DNA from: Hyphomicrobium sp. CS1BSMeth3
GTDB lineage: Bacteria > Pseudomonadota > Alphaproteobacteria > Rhizobiales > Hyphomicrobiaceae
Direction: 5' to 3'
Length of the DNA stretch: 64,000 nucleotides
NCBI RefSeq assembly: GCF_900117415.1
Contig: NZ_FPEI01000006.1
Location: forward strand, 744,001 to 808,000
A model generated the notes under the pieces. That model had not been told where the DNA came from and made no database searches. It was given only the letters and a program-made list of their open reading frames with translations. The position numbers and the translations under genes were made by a program. Every line of letters begins with the position of its first letter. Position 1 is the stretch's first letter. Below, piece by piece: positions 44,072 to 53,515 of this stretch.

Positions 44072-45076
44072 GTGAGGCTCGCCATGCACGCCATGGTCCT
44101 TGCCGAGCCCGGCACGCCACTCGAGTGGCGCGAGGTCCCCGCTCCTGCGCCGGGCCCCGGGCAGGTGCGTGTGAAGGTTGCAGCATGCGGCGTTTGTCGC
44201 ACGGATCTGCATATTGTCGATGGCGAGCTGACCGAGCCCAAGCTCCCGATCATTCCAGGACATGAGATCGTCGGCCGGATAGAAGCCGTCGGAGATGGCG
44301 TCGCGGCATTCAGGATCGGCGATCGCGTCGGCATTCCCTGGCTTGGGCACACCTGCGGTCATTGCACCTACTGTGCGACTGGTCACGAGAACCTCTGCGA
44401 TGCGCCGCGCTTCACCGGCTATCAGATCGACGGCGGCTATGCCGAGTACACCGTCGCTGATGCGGCCTACTGTTTCCCGCTGCCCGAGAACTATACGGAC
44501 ATCGAAGCCGCGCCCTTGCTGTGCGCCGGCCTGATCGGTTTTCGCGCCTTGCGCATGAGCGGTGACGCGAGGCGGCTCGGCATCTACGGCTTTGGTGCCG
44601 CGGCGCACATCGTGGCCCAGGTTGCGCAGTTTGAAGGTCGCGCCGTCTATGCCTTCACGCGCCCGGGCGATATCGATGCGCAAAATTTCGCAATGAGTCT
44701 CGGCTGTGCGTGGGCTGGCGGCTCCGATGCGCGGCCGCCTGTCGAGCTCGATGCCGCGATCATCTTCGCACCAGTCGGCGCCCTCGTGCCGGCGGCGCTT
44801 GCAGCCGTGCGCAAGGGTGGCATCGTCGTGCTCGGCGGCATTCACATGAGCGACATTCCTGCCATGCCTTATGCGCTGCTGTGGGGTGAGCGCGTGGTAC
44901 GCTCGGTTGCCAATCTGACGCGCCAGGATGCGATCGACTTCCTGGCGCTGGCCGCACGCACGCCGATCCGCACGCACGTCGAGCCATTTCCGCTGAGCGA
45001 GGCGAACACGGCGCTCGACCGGCTCCGTTCAGGCGCGCTGACCGGAGCGGCCGTGCTGGTGCCCGACAGCGCGTGA
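44072..45076 (+). CDS. Zinc-dependent alcohol dehydrogenase family protein
   Basis: 334 residues; GTG at 44072 or ATG at 44084 may be the start. MDR superfamily: catalytic zinc ligands in CGVCRTDLH and GHE, a four-cysteine structural zinc loop (CGHCTYCATGHENLC), and a nucleotide-binding fold with GIYGFGAAAHI. The AdhP-like layout suggests NAD(P)-dependent oxidation of an alcohol or reduction of an aldehyde; substrate unknown. Convergent with the CBS-BON gene. Confidence 0.9.
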   Translation: MRLAMHAMVLAEPGTPLEWREVPAPAPGPGQVRVKVAACGVCRTDLHIVDGELTEPKLPIIPGHEIVGRIEAVGDGVAAFRIGDRVGIPWLGHTCGHCTYCATGHENLCDAPRFTGYQIDGGYAEYTVADAAYCFPLPENYTDIEAAPLLCAGLIGFRALRMSGDARRLGIYGFGAAAHIVAQVAQFEGRAVYAFTRPGDIDAQNFAMSLGCAWAGGSDARPPVELDAAIIFAPVGALVPAALAAVRKGGIVVLGGIHMSDIPAMPYALLWGERVVRSVANLTRQDAIDFLALAARTPIRTHVEPFPLSEANTALDRLRSGALTGAAVLVPDSA

Positions 45077-45080
45077 CGAC

Positions 45081-45767
45081 TTACGCGGCGCTCCTCGGCA
45101 GAATGCCGACGCGATTTTCGACGCGGCGAACGCCAGGTACGTTCTCGATGAGTACGCGCAGTGCCTGGCGCTCCGCATCGGAGTTCACCGCACCGTAAAT
45201 CTCGACGGCGCCATCGAGCACGGACGTGCTGAGGATGGCCGAGTTGAGCCACGGCTGCGACTTGATCGCTGCCCAAACGGCCTTCTGGAGCTGCCCGTTC
45301 TGGGGGCGCGCAGCACTTGCCGTGATGCTCGCCTCCGCGAGCTTGCGAACCAGATCGGCGCGGCTGATCATGCCGACGAGCTTGCCATCGTCGACGACAG
45401 GCACCTGGCGGATGTGATGTGTGTCGAGGGTCTCGGCGACCTCGGAGAGGCCCATGGTCGGTGTCACGGTAATGACGTGGCGCGTCATTACATCTCCGGC
45501 GCGGAGACCATGGCTCTTCAGGTACTCGCGGGCCTGCACCTCGGCATCGTCGAAGATGGCGAGCCACCATTTGCGCTTTCTCTCGGTTCCCGTCTCGCTG
45601 CGGTGGCCACGGTCGGTCTGACTGACGATGCCGATGATCCGGTTGTCCTCGGAGACCACGGGCACGGCGCTGATGCGATGGTTGACCAGCAGGGCGGCAA
45701 TCTCGCCCACAGTCGTCTCAGGTTTCACCGACACGACCTTGTTTGTCATTGCGTCCTGCACGTTCAT
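45081..45767 (-). CDS. CBS-domain pair plus BON domain protein
   Basis: 228 residues from the ATG at 45767 with GGAGG seven bases upstream. CBS 1 (about 1-60: MTNKVVSVKPETTVGEIA, HRISAVPVV), CBS 2 (about 95-145: VMTRHVITVTPTM, IRQVPVVDDGKLVGMISRAD), then a BON domain (about 155-225, AILSTSVLDGAVEIYG). CBS pairs sense adenine nucleotides; BON domains bind membranes or lipids. Role probably regulatory. A longer open frame upstream is shadow of the aminotransferase gene. Confidence 0.9.
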   Translation of the reverse strand: MNVQDAMTNKVVSVKPETTVGEIAALLVNHRISAVPVVSEDNRIIGIVSQTDRGHRSETGTERKRKWWLAIFDDAEVQAREYLKSHGLRAGDVMTRHVITVTPTMGLSEVAETLDTHHIRQVPVVDDGKLVGMISRADLVRKLAEASITASAARPQNGQLQKAVWAAIKSQPWLNSAILSTSVLDGAVEIYGAVNSDAERQALRVLIENVPGVRRVENRVGILPRSAA

Positions 45768-45926
45768 GTGGCGACCTCCAATGCTGATTTTGTGGCAGTG
45801 TTCGCCACCCGAGGTCGGCTCGCGTTGATCTCCGTCAACTGGAGACTTCGCAGTTTTACTTGACGAAAGCCGCAAAACCCCTTGGCATGGCGCGTCCGGC
45901 AAGCAGGTGACGAAGGGATTGGAACG

Positions 45927-47336
45927 ATGGAAGATACCGCCCGCAATTATCCTCTCGAGGATATCGACCGCGAGACCTTGTTCCACCCCAACACGTCGAT
46001 TGTCGATCACCTGAAAAAGGGGCCGCACATCATTGCCGGCGCCCAGGGTGTGCGCTTGCGCGATCGCCAGGGCCGCGATCTCATCGACTGCGGTGCGGGG
46101 CTTTGGTGTGTGAATATCGGCTATGGCCGCTCGGAAATGGCTGAGACGGCCAAGCGGGCGATCGAGAACCTCGCCTACTATCACATCTTCGCGGGCACCT
46201 CGAACGAGCCGGTCATCCGCCTCGCCGAGCGCGTGCTCGGCCTCTTTCACAAGTCGGGCGCCAACCATCTCTCCAAGGTTTTCTTCGGGACAGGCGGCTC
46301 GGATGCGAACGACACGAACTTCAAGCTCGTGCGCTACTACAACAACCTGCGCGGCAAGCCGGAAAAGAAGAAGATCATCTCGCGCACCGGCGCCTATCAC
46401 GGGCTGACCTATGCGGCCGGCAGCCTCACGGGCATCCAGGTCTACCACAAGGCTTTCGACCTGCCCGTGCCGGGCGTGCTCCACACCTCATGCCCGCATT
46501 ACTTCCGCTTTGCCAATCCGGGCGAGAGCGAGGAAGCATTCACCGACCGCATGATCGCGGAGATCGAAGGCATCATCGCGCGCGAAGGCGCCGAGACGGT
46601 CGCCGCTTTCATCGCCGAGCCGATCATGGGTACGGCTGGCGTTCTCATGCCGCCCAAGGGCTACTTCGAGAAGCTCCAGAAGGTGCTCGACAAGCACGAC
46701 ATCCTGTTCATTGCCGACGAGGTCATCACCGGCTTCGGGCGCACGGGGCACTGGTTCGCGACCGGCGGCATGAAGCTCAAGCCCGATATCGTGACGCTGG
46801 CCAAGGGCATCACGTCGGCCTACTTCCCGGTCTCAGCCTCAGTGATCTCGGATAAGATCTGGAAGGTCCTGCTCGAGGCCTCGCCTGAGTTCGGCCCCGT
46901 CATGCACGGCTTCACGTACTCCGGCCATCCGGTCGGTGCGGCGCTGGGGCTCACGAACATCGACATCATGGAGCGCGAGGGGCTCGTGGAGCAGGCCGCC
47001 GAGGTCGGCGCCTATCTGAAGACGCTGCTGAGCGAGCGCATCGGCAGCCATCCCTATGTCGGCGAGGTGCGCGGCATGGGGCAGATGATCGCGGTCGAGT
47101 TCGTCGCCGACAAAGCTGCGCGGCGCTTCTTCGATCCGAAGGCGGGCGTGCATCGCATTGTCGGCGCGAAGGCGCTCGAGCACGGCGTGCTGTCGCGGCC
47201 GCTGCCGTTCATCGAGGTGACCTCGTTCTCGCCGCCGCTTTGCATGAGCCGCGCGGAGGCCGAGGAGGCCGTCGAGCGCTACGGCAAGGCGCTCGATGCG
47301 GCGACGCCCGAGCTTGCGAAGCTGGCCGGCGGCTGA
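45927..47336 (+). CDS. Class III (omega) aminotransferase, PLP-dependent
   Basis: 469 residues from the ATG at 45927. Fold-type I landmarks: GGSDANDTNFKL, AYHGLTYAAGSL, DEVITGFGRTG and the PLP-binding K293 in LAKGITSAYFP. Full-length for the family. Amino donor could be beta-alanine, a polyamine or another omega-amine; the sequence alone does not decide. Convergent with the dioxygenase gene, 18 bases away. Confidence 0.9.
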   Translation: MEDTARNYPLEDIDRETLFHPNTSIVDHLKKGPHIIAGAQGVRLRDRQGRDLIDCGAGLWCVNIGYGRSEMAETAKRAIENLAYYHIFAGTSNEPVIRLAERVLGLFHKSGANHLSKVFFGTGGSDANDTNFKLVRYYNNLRGKPEKKKIISRTGAYHGLTYAAGSLTGIQVYHKAFDLPVPGVLHTSCPHYFRFANPGESEEAFTDRMIAEIEGIIAREGAETVAAFIAEPIMGTAGVLMPPKGYFEKLQKVLDKHDILFIADEVITGFGRTGHWFATGGMKLKPDIVTLAKGITSAYFPVSASVISDKIWKVLLEASPEFGPVMHGFTYSGHPVGAALGLTNIDIMEREGLVEQAAEVGAYLKTLLSERIGSHPYVGEVRGMGQMIAVEFVADKAARRFFDPKAGVHRIVGAKALEHGVLSRPLPFIEVTSFSPPLCMSRAEAEEAVERYGKALDAATPELAKLAGG

Positions 47337-47354
47337 TCTCAGATCGGCGCGCGC

Positions 47355-48308
47355 TCAGTCGAGCGGCTTCAGGCCGGCCTCGATCTGCGCGCGCTTGCCC
47401 TCCAGGAAGGGCGGCAGGGCGAGGCGCTCGCCGAGTGCCTCCAGCGGCTCGTCGACGGCGAAGCCCGGGCCATCCGTCGCGATCTCGAAGAGAATGCCGG
47501 CGGGCTCACGGAAATAGAGCGAGCGGAAGTAATAGCGCTCGACCTCGCCGCTGGAGCGGACGCCATACTCGGCCAACCGCGACGTCCATTCGTGAAGGCT
47601 CGCGACATCCGGCGTGCGGAAGGCGACATGATGGACGCCACCGGCGCCCTGTTCGGCGGGAGGCAAGATCGACTGCACGGCGACATGCAGCTCTGCCGCG
47701 GGCCCTCCAGGGCCCATGGCAAAGACGTGCACCTCGCCCGCGCCGTCGGGGGAGGCATATGTGCGCTCCTCCCGGAGGTTCATGATGCTGCTGAGCAGCT
47801 CACCGGTCCCCTCGAGTGTGGGCACGCTGATCGTGATGGGTCCGAGACCGCGGATCTGATGCTCGGGAGGGATGGGGCTTCGCTCCCAGGGATGGCTCTC
47901 ACCCGCGCCACCATCATCGAGGAGGCGGAAGCGCTGGCCTTCTGGATCCTCGAACAAGAGTGAGGCAATGCCGTCGATCTCGCTGATCGGGCTGTGCGCG
48001 AGCCCTGCGTCCGCCAGGCGCCGCGCCCACCATTCGACGCTCGCGCTGCCGGCAACCCTCAGGCCCGTGCACGTGATGGCGTGCGTCCCGCGCCGTTCGC
48101 GCGCCACCGGCCAGTCGAAGAATGTGAGGTCGCTGCCGGGCGAGGCCACGCCGTCCGCATAGAAGAGGTGGTAGGCGCTGGTGTCATCCTGATTGACCGT
48201 CTTCTTGACCAGGCGGAGGCCGAGCGTCTCCGTGTAGAAGCGCTTGTTTGCGGCAGCCGTCGCAGTAATGGCGGTCAGATGGTGGATGCCGGTCAGCTCG
48301 AGGCTCAT
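47355..48308 (-). CDS. Ring-cleaving dioxygenase-like VOC protein
   Basis: 317 residues from the ATG at 48308 with GGAG about eight bases upstream. Two VOC modules: [19 protein letters not shown] at the start and [18 protein letters not shown] near residue 220, with a metal-ligand glutamate in FEIATDGPG. Matches the glyoxalase-type ring-cleaving dioxygenase family (MhqO-like), proposed to open hydroquinones using Fe(II). Substrate unproven. Confidence 0.87.
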   Translation of the reverse strand: MSLELTGIHHLTAITATAAANKRFYTETLGLRLVKKTVNQDDTSAYHLFYADGVASPGSDLTFFDWPVARERRGTHAITCTGLRVAGSASVEWWARRLADAGLAHSPISEIDGIASLLFEDPEGQRFRLLDDGGAGESHPWERSPIPPEHQIRGLGPITISVPTLEGTGELLSSIMNLREERTYASPDGAGEVHVFAMGPGGPAAELHVAVQSILPPAEQGAGGVHHVAFRTPDVASLHEWTSRLAEYGVRSSGEVERYYFRSLYFREPAGILFEIATDGPGFAVDEPLEALGERLALPPFLEGKRAQIEAGLKPLD

Positions 48309-48469
48309 GATCCATCTCCGAAGCCTGCAAAGCGCATAGATGATGAGCCGCAGGGAGCCGATCAAGTCGGTCGCCCCTCACGTGCGCCGCGACGTCGCTC
48401 GACGGGCTTGCCTTCGCTCCCACTCCCGCGTATGTTCTCGTTATGTTCTGAGTTGGAGGTTGGTGCGTC

Positions 48470-49093
48470 ATGCCTATAGGAGCGTCTGCGTATCCCGGGC
48501 CACAGCAGTTGGCATTCGATTTCTATCGGGTGCCACAGCGTCCCCTACCCAAGCGGGCAACGGACAATCTCTATTTCGCCGTGCTGCCGGATCCCGAGGC
48601 GGCGCGGCGTATGACGGAGGTCGGGGCGAGGTTCAGAGAGCGGTACGACCTGCCGGGGCGCGTCCACCCGGCCCATCTCCTTCACATCTCCCTGGCCCAT
48701 GTAGGCCTATTTGCTGGTCTCCCAGCCCCTATCGTTTCGGTTGCGAGGCGGGCGGGTGCTGCAATTCGGATGGCACCCTTTGAAGTGAGCTTCGACCGTG
48801 TGATCGGCTTCAGCGGTGGGCAACACTCGCTAGTGCTGCGCTGTGCTCGAGGTGATGGCGAGTTTACCGAGCTGAGGAAGGCCATTGCCGGGACCATGCT
48901 CCGCGCCGGTTTTCGCGCGGATCCGTCGGTCGGCCTCACACCCCATGTGACGCTCGTCTACAATGGCCTGACTGTTCCCCCGACCATGCTCGATCAGCCG
49001 ATTTCGTGGACCGTGCGCGAGCTTGTGCTCGTCGATAGCCTGCAGGGGCGGAGCCGGCACGTGCATCTCGGGCGTTGGCCGCTTCAGGCGTGA
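48470..49093 (+). CDS. 2'-5' RNA ligase-like (2H phosphoesterase) protein
   Basis: 207 residues; GGAGG ten bases ahead of the ATG. The two H-x-T/S-x motifs of the 2H superfamily are present: HISLAH and HVTLVY. An aromatic/basic N-terminal tail precedes the fold. Such proteins act on 2',5'-linked or cyclic phosphate ends of RNA; the natural substrate is unknown. Convergent with the cytochrome gene. Confidence 0.85.
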   Translation: MPIGASAYPGPQQLAFDFYRVPQRPLPKRATDNLYFAVLPDPEAARRMTEVGARFRERYDLPGRVHPAHLLHISLAHVGLFAGLPAPIVSVARRAGAAIRMAPFEVSFDRVIGFSGGQHSLVLRCARGDGEFTELRKAIAGTMLRAGFRADPSVGLTPHVTLVYNGLTVPPTMLDQPISWTVRELVLVDSLQGRSRHVHLGRWPLQA

Positions 49094-49107
49094 GCAGGAG
49101 GCGCCAT

Positions 49108-49833
49108 TCAGCCGATCTTGCCGCCCGCAAGCGTGATACCGCCGAGCACGATGGCTGCCGCGAGAATGAGGCAGAGGAGTGCCACGAGCGGCGAGGCGAT
49201 CTGTGCCTCGGGCTGATCCTCGAAATCCTTGCGGCGTTTGCGGCCCGTGATCATGGGACCGATCAGATCCTCGCGCTTCCAGATCGCGTAGGCGAAGCTC
49301 GCGAGAATGTGGAGCGCGATGACGATCAGCAGGATGTCGAAAAGCCAGATGTGCCAGCGCGTGGCGAGTGCCACAGTGGCCTCGCTGACTTTGCTGGTGA
49401 GTGGGCCACCGTGAAGGTCCGTGTGATCGTCGTAGGAGAAGAGCCCGAGGAGGCCTTGCGCGGCGACGAGCCCGAGCAGGATGAACACGACGGTGCCGCC
49501 GAGCGGGTTGTGACCGAGGAAATGGCGCGGCCGGCGCAGCAGGAAGTCGATGCCATAGCGGACGGCGGTCCAGGGGGCATAGGCAAAGGCACTGAAGCGC
49601 GAGGTCGAGCTGCCGACGAAGCCCCACAAGATGCGGAACGTGATCAGGATGAGGATCGCGTAGCCGATGCGCATGTGCCAGACGAGATCGGGATTGGCCT
49701 TGCGCGTGGCGTAGGCCAGCGCGATCAGGATGACGAGCGACCAGTGGAAGAGGCGCGTCGGACCGTCCCATACGCGAACTCTCGGCCTCTCCGACGCTTC
49801 CCCGCGCGATGCCGCGTCCTGGTCGACCGACAT
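49108..49833 (-). CDS. Cytochrome b561-type membrane protein
   Basis: 241 residues from the ATG at 49833 preceded by GGGGGAG. Four main membrane helices with likely heme-ligand histidines in RLFHWSL, LVWHMRIGY, RWHIWLFD and ALHILASF; an additional C-terminal helix (LLCLILAAAIVLGGITLAG). Matches the Ni/Fe-hydrogenase/b561-like di-heme family that passes electrons between quinone and periplasmic cytochromes. No hydrogenase or cytochrome c is adjacent. Confidence 0.88.
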   Translation of the reverse strand: MSVDQDAASRGEASERPRVRVWDGPTRLFHWSLVILIALAYATRKANPDLVWHMRIGYAILILITFRILWGFVGSSTSRFSAFAYAPWTAVRYGIDFLLRRPRHFLGHNPLGGTVVFILLGLVAAQGLLGLFSYDDHTDLHGGPLTSKVSEATVALATRWHIWLFDILLIVIALHILASFAYAIWKREDLIGPMITGRKRRKDFEDQPEAQIASPLVALLCLILAAAIVLGGITLAGGKIG

Positions 49834-49975
49834 GGCTCCCCCTTGGCTCACCTCTGCTGATGGAATGGTATCCGCCGCGCCTTTCGGGTCAACGGCCCGC
49901 GCAATGACAAAGATGTGTGTGGCCGCTACAGTCGGCACATACGACGAATCTGCAACGGAATCAGGATCGCCGACG

Positions 49976-50455
49976 ATGCCGAAATCGCCATCCCGCGCTG
50001 GCGCGGCAAAGGCCAGGAAAGCCGAGCCTGCCTATTGGCTCCTGAAGTCGGAGCCCGATGCGTTCTCCTGGGACGACCTGAAGGCCAAGGGCAAGGCCGG
50101 CGAGCCCTGGACGGGCGTGCGCAATTTCCTCGCGCGCAACAATATGAAGGCCATGAAGATCGGCGATCTCGGCTTCTTCTACCACTCGAATATCGGCAAG
50201 GAGGTCGTCGGCATCTGCAAGGTAAGCGCGCTCGCGCACCCCGATCCGAGCGACGACACCGGAAAGTGGGAGTGCGTCGATGTCGTTGCCGTGGCCGACG
50301 TGCCGAAGCCGGTGACGCTTGCGACCGTTAGGGAAACGCTCTCGCTCGCCAAGATGAGCCTCGTGACCAGCGCGCGTCTTTCCGTGCAGCCCGTGACGCC
50401 CGAAGAATGGCGGATCGTGTGCAAAATGGGCGGCATCGATCCCAAGAAGCTTTAG
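49976..50455 (+). CDS. EVE-domain protein
   Basis: 159 residues from the ATG at 49976. EVE pattern: YWLLKSEPDAFSWDDL, GVRNFLARNNMKAM, GDLGFFYHSN, EWRIVCKMGG. EVE domains belong to the PUA/YTH fold and bind modified bases in DNA or RNA. The basic N-terminal tail (RAGAAKARK) may help contact nucleic acid. Single chromosomal EVE genes like this are widespread and not necessarily linked to defence. Confidence 0.92.
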   Translation: MPKSPSRAGAAKARKAEPAYWLLKSEPDAFSWDDLKAKGKAGEPWTGVRNFLARNNMKAMKIGDLGFFYHSNIGKEVVGICKVSALAHPDPSDDTGKWECVDVVAVADVPKPVTLATVRETLSLAKMSLVTSARLSVQPVTPEEWRIVCKMGGIDPKKL

Positions 50456-50563
50456 TGCGGCACGGCGCGGCACCCCGGCGCGTTGATCGGGCACACTTTC
50501 GACGCCATATCTGAGGACTGCTCACAGGACGGCAGTCACGCCGCGCCCGGAGGTCCCCTTCTG

Positions 50564-51946
50564 ATGTCCGACGATGAGGAAGCCAATCGCCTGAGTGCCC
50601 GCGCTGCGCGCTACCTGCGCGTCGGCACGAACGTCGGCGCGGTGGCGGCCCGCGTCGCCGGCAGCCGCCTGCTCGGCTATGACCTTGATCGCGAGAAGAA
50701 CGCCGCGGAGCTGGCCCAGGCGCTGGGCGGGCTCAAGGGCCCGATCATGAAGGCCGCGCAGCTTCTCTCGACAATCCCCGAGGCCCTGCCGCCCGAGTAT
50801 GCGCGCGAGCTGGCGCAGCTCCAGTCGGCCGCGCCGCCCATGGGCCCCGCCTTCGTTCGTCGGCGCATGCAGGCCGAGCTCGGTCCTGACTGGCAGTCAC
50901 GCTTCAAGTCATTCGAGCTCGCTTCGACGGCCTCCGCGTCGCTCGGACAGGTGCATCGCGCGGTCGCGCATGATGGGCGCGCGCTCGCCGTCAAGCTGCA
51001 GTACCCGGACATGCAGTCCGCGGTCGAGGCGGACGTCACACAGCTCAAGGTCGTGTTCGCCATCCATGCCCGCATGGATCCCGCCGTCGAGACCGGCGAG
51101 ATCCTGAAGGAGATTTCGGCGCGGTTGCGCGAAGAGCTGGATTACGGTCTGGAAGCCCGCCACACAGCGCTCTATCGCCTCATCTTCCGCGATGATCCGC
51201 TGATCCGTGTGCCCGATGTCGTCCCGGAGCTCTCGACGCGGCGGCTCCTGACGATGACGTGGCTCGAAGGCCGGCGGCTGCTCGACTACAAGACGGCGCC
51301 GATCGAGGATCGCAATCAGATCGCGCGTGCGATGTTCCGTGCCTGGTGGTTTCCCTTCAGCCACTACGGCGTCATTCACGGCGATCCGCACCTCGGCAAC
51401 TATACGATCTTCGAGGAGGGCGGCCGCCCCGCCGGCATCAATCTCCTCGACTACGGCTGCATGCGCACGTTCGCGCCGAAGTTCGTCGGTGGCGTCGTCG
51501 ATCTCTATCGCGGGCTCCTCGAAGGCGATCAGGCGCGCATCGTCCATGCCTATGAGACGTGGGGTTTTGTGGGGCTCTCAAAAGAGCTGATCGACGTCCT
51601 CAATATTTGGGCGCGCTTCATCTACGGGCCGCTGCTCGACGATCGCGTGCGCTCGATCGCCGAAGGCACGACGCCCGGCGAGTATGGCCGGCGTGAAGCC
51701 TTCACGGTGCACAAGGCGCTCAAGGAAAAAGGGCCCGTGCGCGTGCCGCGCGAGTTCGTCTTTATGGATCGCGCCGCGATCGGGCTTGGCGGCGTCTTCC
51801 TGCATCTGGATGCGCGGCTCAACTACTTCGAGATTTTCAACGAGACCATCGAGGACTTCGATCTCGAGCGCGTCGGTGCGAAGCAGCGAGCGGTCTTCAA
51901 CGAGGCTGGCGTGCCACTTCCCGAGGGAGTCGAAGCCAGCACATGA
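50564..51946 (+). CDS. ABC1/AarF (UbiB-type) atypical kinase
   Basis: 460 residues; GGAGG lies ten bases before the ATG. Kinase-like motifs: ALAVKLQYP lysine, EELDYGLEA, HGDPHLGN and LLDYG. In the N-terminal helix the usual K-x-G-Q appears as K-A-A-Q (in GPIMKAAQLLST), a Gly-to-Ala change. Relatives support ubiquinone biosynthesis or quinone handling and show ATPase rather than protein-kinase activity. Eleven bases separate it from mutT. Confidence 0.88.
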   Translation: MSDDEEANRLSARAARYLRVGTNVGAVAARVAGSRLLGYDLDREKNAAELAQALGGLKGPIMKAAQLLSTIPEALPPEYARELAQLQSAAPPMGPAFVRRRMQAELGPDWQSRFKSFELASTASASLGQVHRAVAHDGRALAVKLQYPDMQSAVEADVTQLKVVFAIHARMDPAVETGEILKEISARLREELDYGLEARHTALYRLIFRDDPLIRVPDVVPELSTRRLLTMTWLEGRRLLDYKTAPIEDRNQIARAMFRAWWFPFSHYGVIHGDPHLGNYTIFEEGGRPAGINLLDYGCMRTFAPKFVGGVVDLYRGLLEGDQARIVHAYETWGFVGLSKELIDVLNIWARFIYGPLLDDRVRSIAEGTTPGEYGRREAFTVHKALKEKGPVRVPREFVFMDRAAIGLGGVFLHLDARLNYFEIFNETIEDFDLERVGAKQRAVFNEAGVPLPEGVEAST

Positions 51947-51956
51947 CGGGGCCAAT

Positions 51957-52367
51957 GTGACCAGCAAACCGATCGTCCTCGTCGCCGCGGCGGCGCTCAT
52001 CGATGTCGACAACCGCGTGCTCATTGCCGAGCGCCCGCCCGGAAAATCCATGGCCGGCCTCTGGGAGTTTCCCGGCGGCAAGGTTGCGCCGGGCGAGACG
52101 CCGGAACAGGCGCTGCTGCGCGAGCTTCATGAGGAGCTTGGGATCGAGGTATGCGAGACCTGCCTCGCGCCCTTCACGTTCGCGAGCCACAGCTACGAGA
52201 ACTTCCATCTGCTGATGCCGCTCTATCTCTGCCGCAACTGGGAAGGCGAGATCACGCCGCGCGAGGGCCAGCGCGTGAAATGGGTGCGCGCGATGCGCCT
52301 CGCCGACTATCCCATGCCCCCGGCCGACGTGCCGCTCGTTGCGATGTTGCGCGATCTGCTCGAGTAA
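51957..52367 (+). CDS. mutT: MutT-type Nudix hydrolase (8-oxo-dGTP diphosphatase-like)
   Basis: 136 residues, GTG start at 51957. The Nudix box is complete: GGKVAPGETPEQALLRELHEEL followed by GI (given in two parts), with the usual R-E-x2-E-E core. The WEFPGGK lead and the compact length fit MutT, which removes oxidised guanine nucleotides from the pool. Probably co-transcribed with the upstream kinase gene. Confidence 0.88.
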   Translation: MTSKPIVLVAAAALIDVDNRVLIAERPPGKSMAGLWEFPGGKVAPGETPEQALLRELHEELGIEVCETCLAPFTFASHSYENFHLLMPLYLCRNWEGEITPREGQRVKWVRAMRLADYPMPPADVPLVAMLRDLLE

Positions 52368-52376
52368 GGCCCGTCT

Positions 52377-53321
52377 TCAGTCGCTGCTGAAGGCGCGATT
52401 GCGCCAGTCGGCGCGATCGCCGCCATAGCCGTGGCGACCAGTATTGCGCCGGCCATCGCGCGACTTCTGGCTTTCGGCTGCAGTCGGAGCCTTCGTCTCG
52501 GATGCGCCGACGAGCATTGCGCCTTGCGGCCGCCGAGATGGCGCCGGCGTTTCCTGCCGCGGTTCAGCAGAACCTAAAGCGAGGCTGGCCGGTGCTGGCT
52601 CAGGCTGAACCTTCGCCGTGACCGAGCGCTTCCGGCCTTGGGCGCGCTCGGCGTAGGCTCGATGTCGCTCCATGGACGCCGTCTCCCATGGATGGGGTTT
52701 GCACGTGCAGCCGGCGTCGTAGTTCGTGCGGAAGAGGAAGGCCGTCTTGAGGGCGGCGTACGGCTGGCCACGGACATCGGTCATCTGCTCAGGCTCGCCG
52801 CCGGGGTTCGGGTACACGTACAGTCGGGCAGATGACGAGCAGCGCGAACGGCAGGCGACCTCGTCCGCGGCAAAGCGGTCGGGCGTCGTCGCAAAGCTGA
52901 TCGGAAAGAAGAAGCCATCGCAGAGGCGGACGCAGACCGTGCGGTAGGTGCCGCGCTCACGGCCGAACTCGCGCGCCCGCTCCATGGCTTCCTCGCGCGC
53001 CTCGCGCTCTTCCCGAAGGCGGTCCTCGCGCTCCTCCGCGCGCGTCATGGGGCGCTGTCGGCCCCTGAAGCTGCCGCTGCGCCAAGCCGAGGGGTTCGTG
53101 AGCTGATCGATCCAGCTATCGCTGGTCGGCAGGTACGCGGCCGAAGTCTGGATGAGCGCTTCCGTCGGCGGTGTGACGAGCATTGCGCGGCTCGTGGCGC
53201 CGAGTGCGAGGACGGCGAGCGCTGCGAGAGCGACCGCAATCGCGCCGCGAACGCCTTCCAACTTCTGCCGGAGATCGGCGTCGGTGACTGCTCGACGCAA
53301 GTTACGGAGAGCTCGGAACAT
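52377..53321 (-). CDS. DUF2865 exported protein
   Basis: 314 residues. A membrane helix or signal anchor lies near residues 27-46 (IAVALAALAVLALGA). It is followed by a basic, helical stretch (EEREDRLREEREAREEAMER) and the DUF2865 core with paired cysteines: VCVRLCDGFFFPISF, ACRSRCSSSARLYVYP, YDAGCTCKPHPW. The C-terminal 100 residues are Pro/Ala/Arg-rich. The family is characteristic of Rhizobiales; function unknown, probably periplasmic. Confidence 0.85.
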   Translation of the reverse strand: MFRALRNLRRAVTDADLRQKLEGVRGAIAVALAALAVLALGATSRAMLVTPPTEALIQTSAAYLPTSDSWIDQLTNPSAWRSGSFRGRQRPMTRAEEREDRLREEREAREEAMERAREFGRERGTYRTVCVRLCDGFFFPISFATTPDRFAADEVACRSRCSSSARLYVYPNPGGEPEQMTDVRGQPYAALKTAFLFRTNYDAGCTCKPHPWETASMERHRAYAERAQGRKRSVTAKVQPEPAPASLALGSAEPRQETPAPSRRPQGAMLVGASETKAPTAAESQKSRDGRRNTGRHGYGGDRADWRNRAFSSD

Positions 53322-53515
53322 TTTTCTACCGTATACGCAAGAACTGTATGGCCTTCAAAACCCGCAAGGCTCACCATGTCAACCAGCCAATCGTTACAAC
53401 TGTTTGTTCCGGATGCGCATCTGAGGTCGAGCACCTGTCAAAATGCGCATGACGGAAAAATCGCTGCCCGGACAGGCCGCGCCATTGAAGCGCGATCAGT
53501 TGCGTGGCGTTCGGA

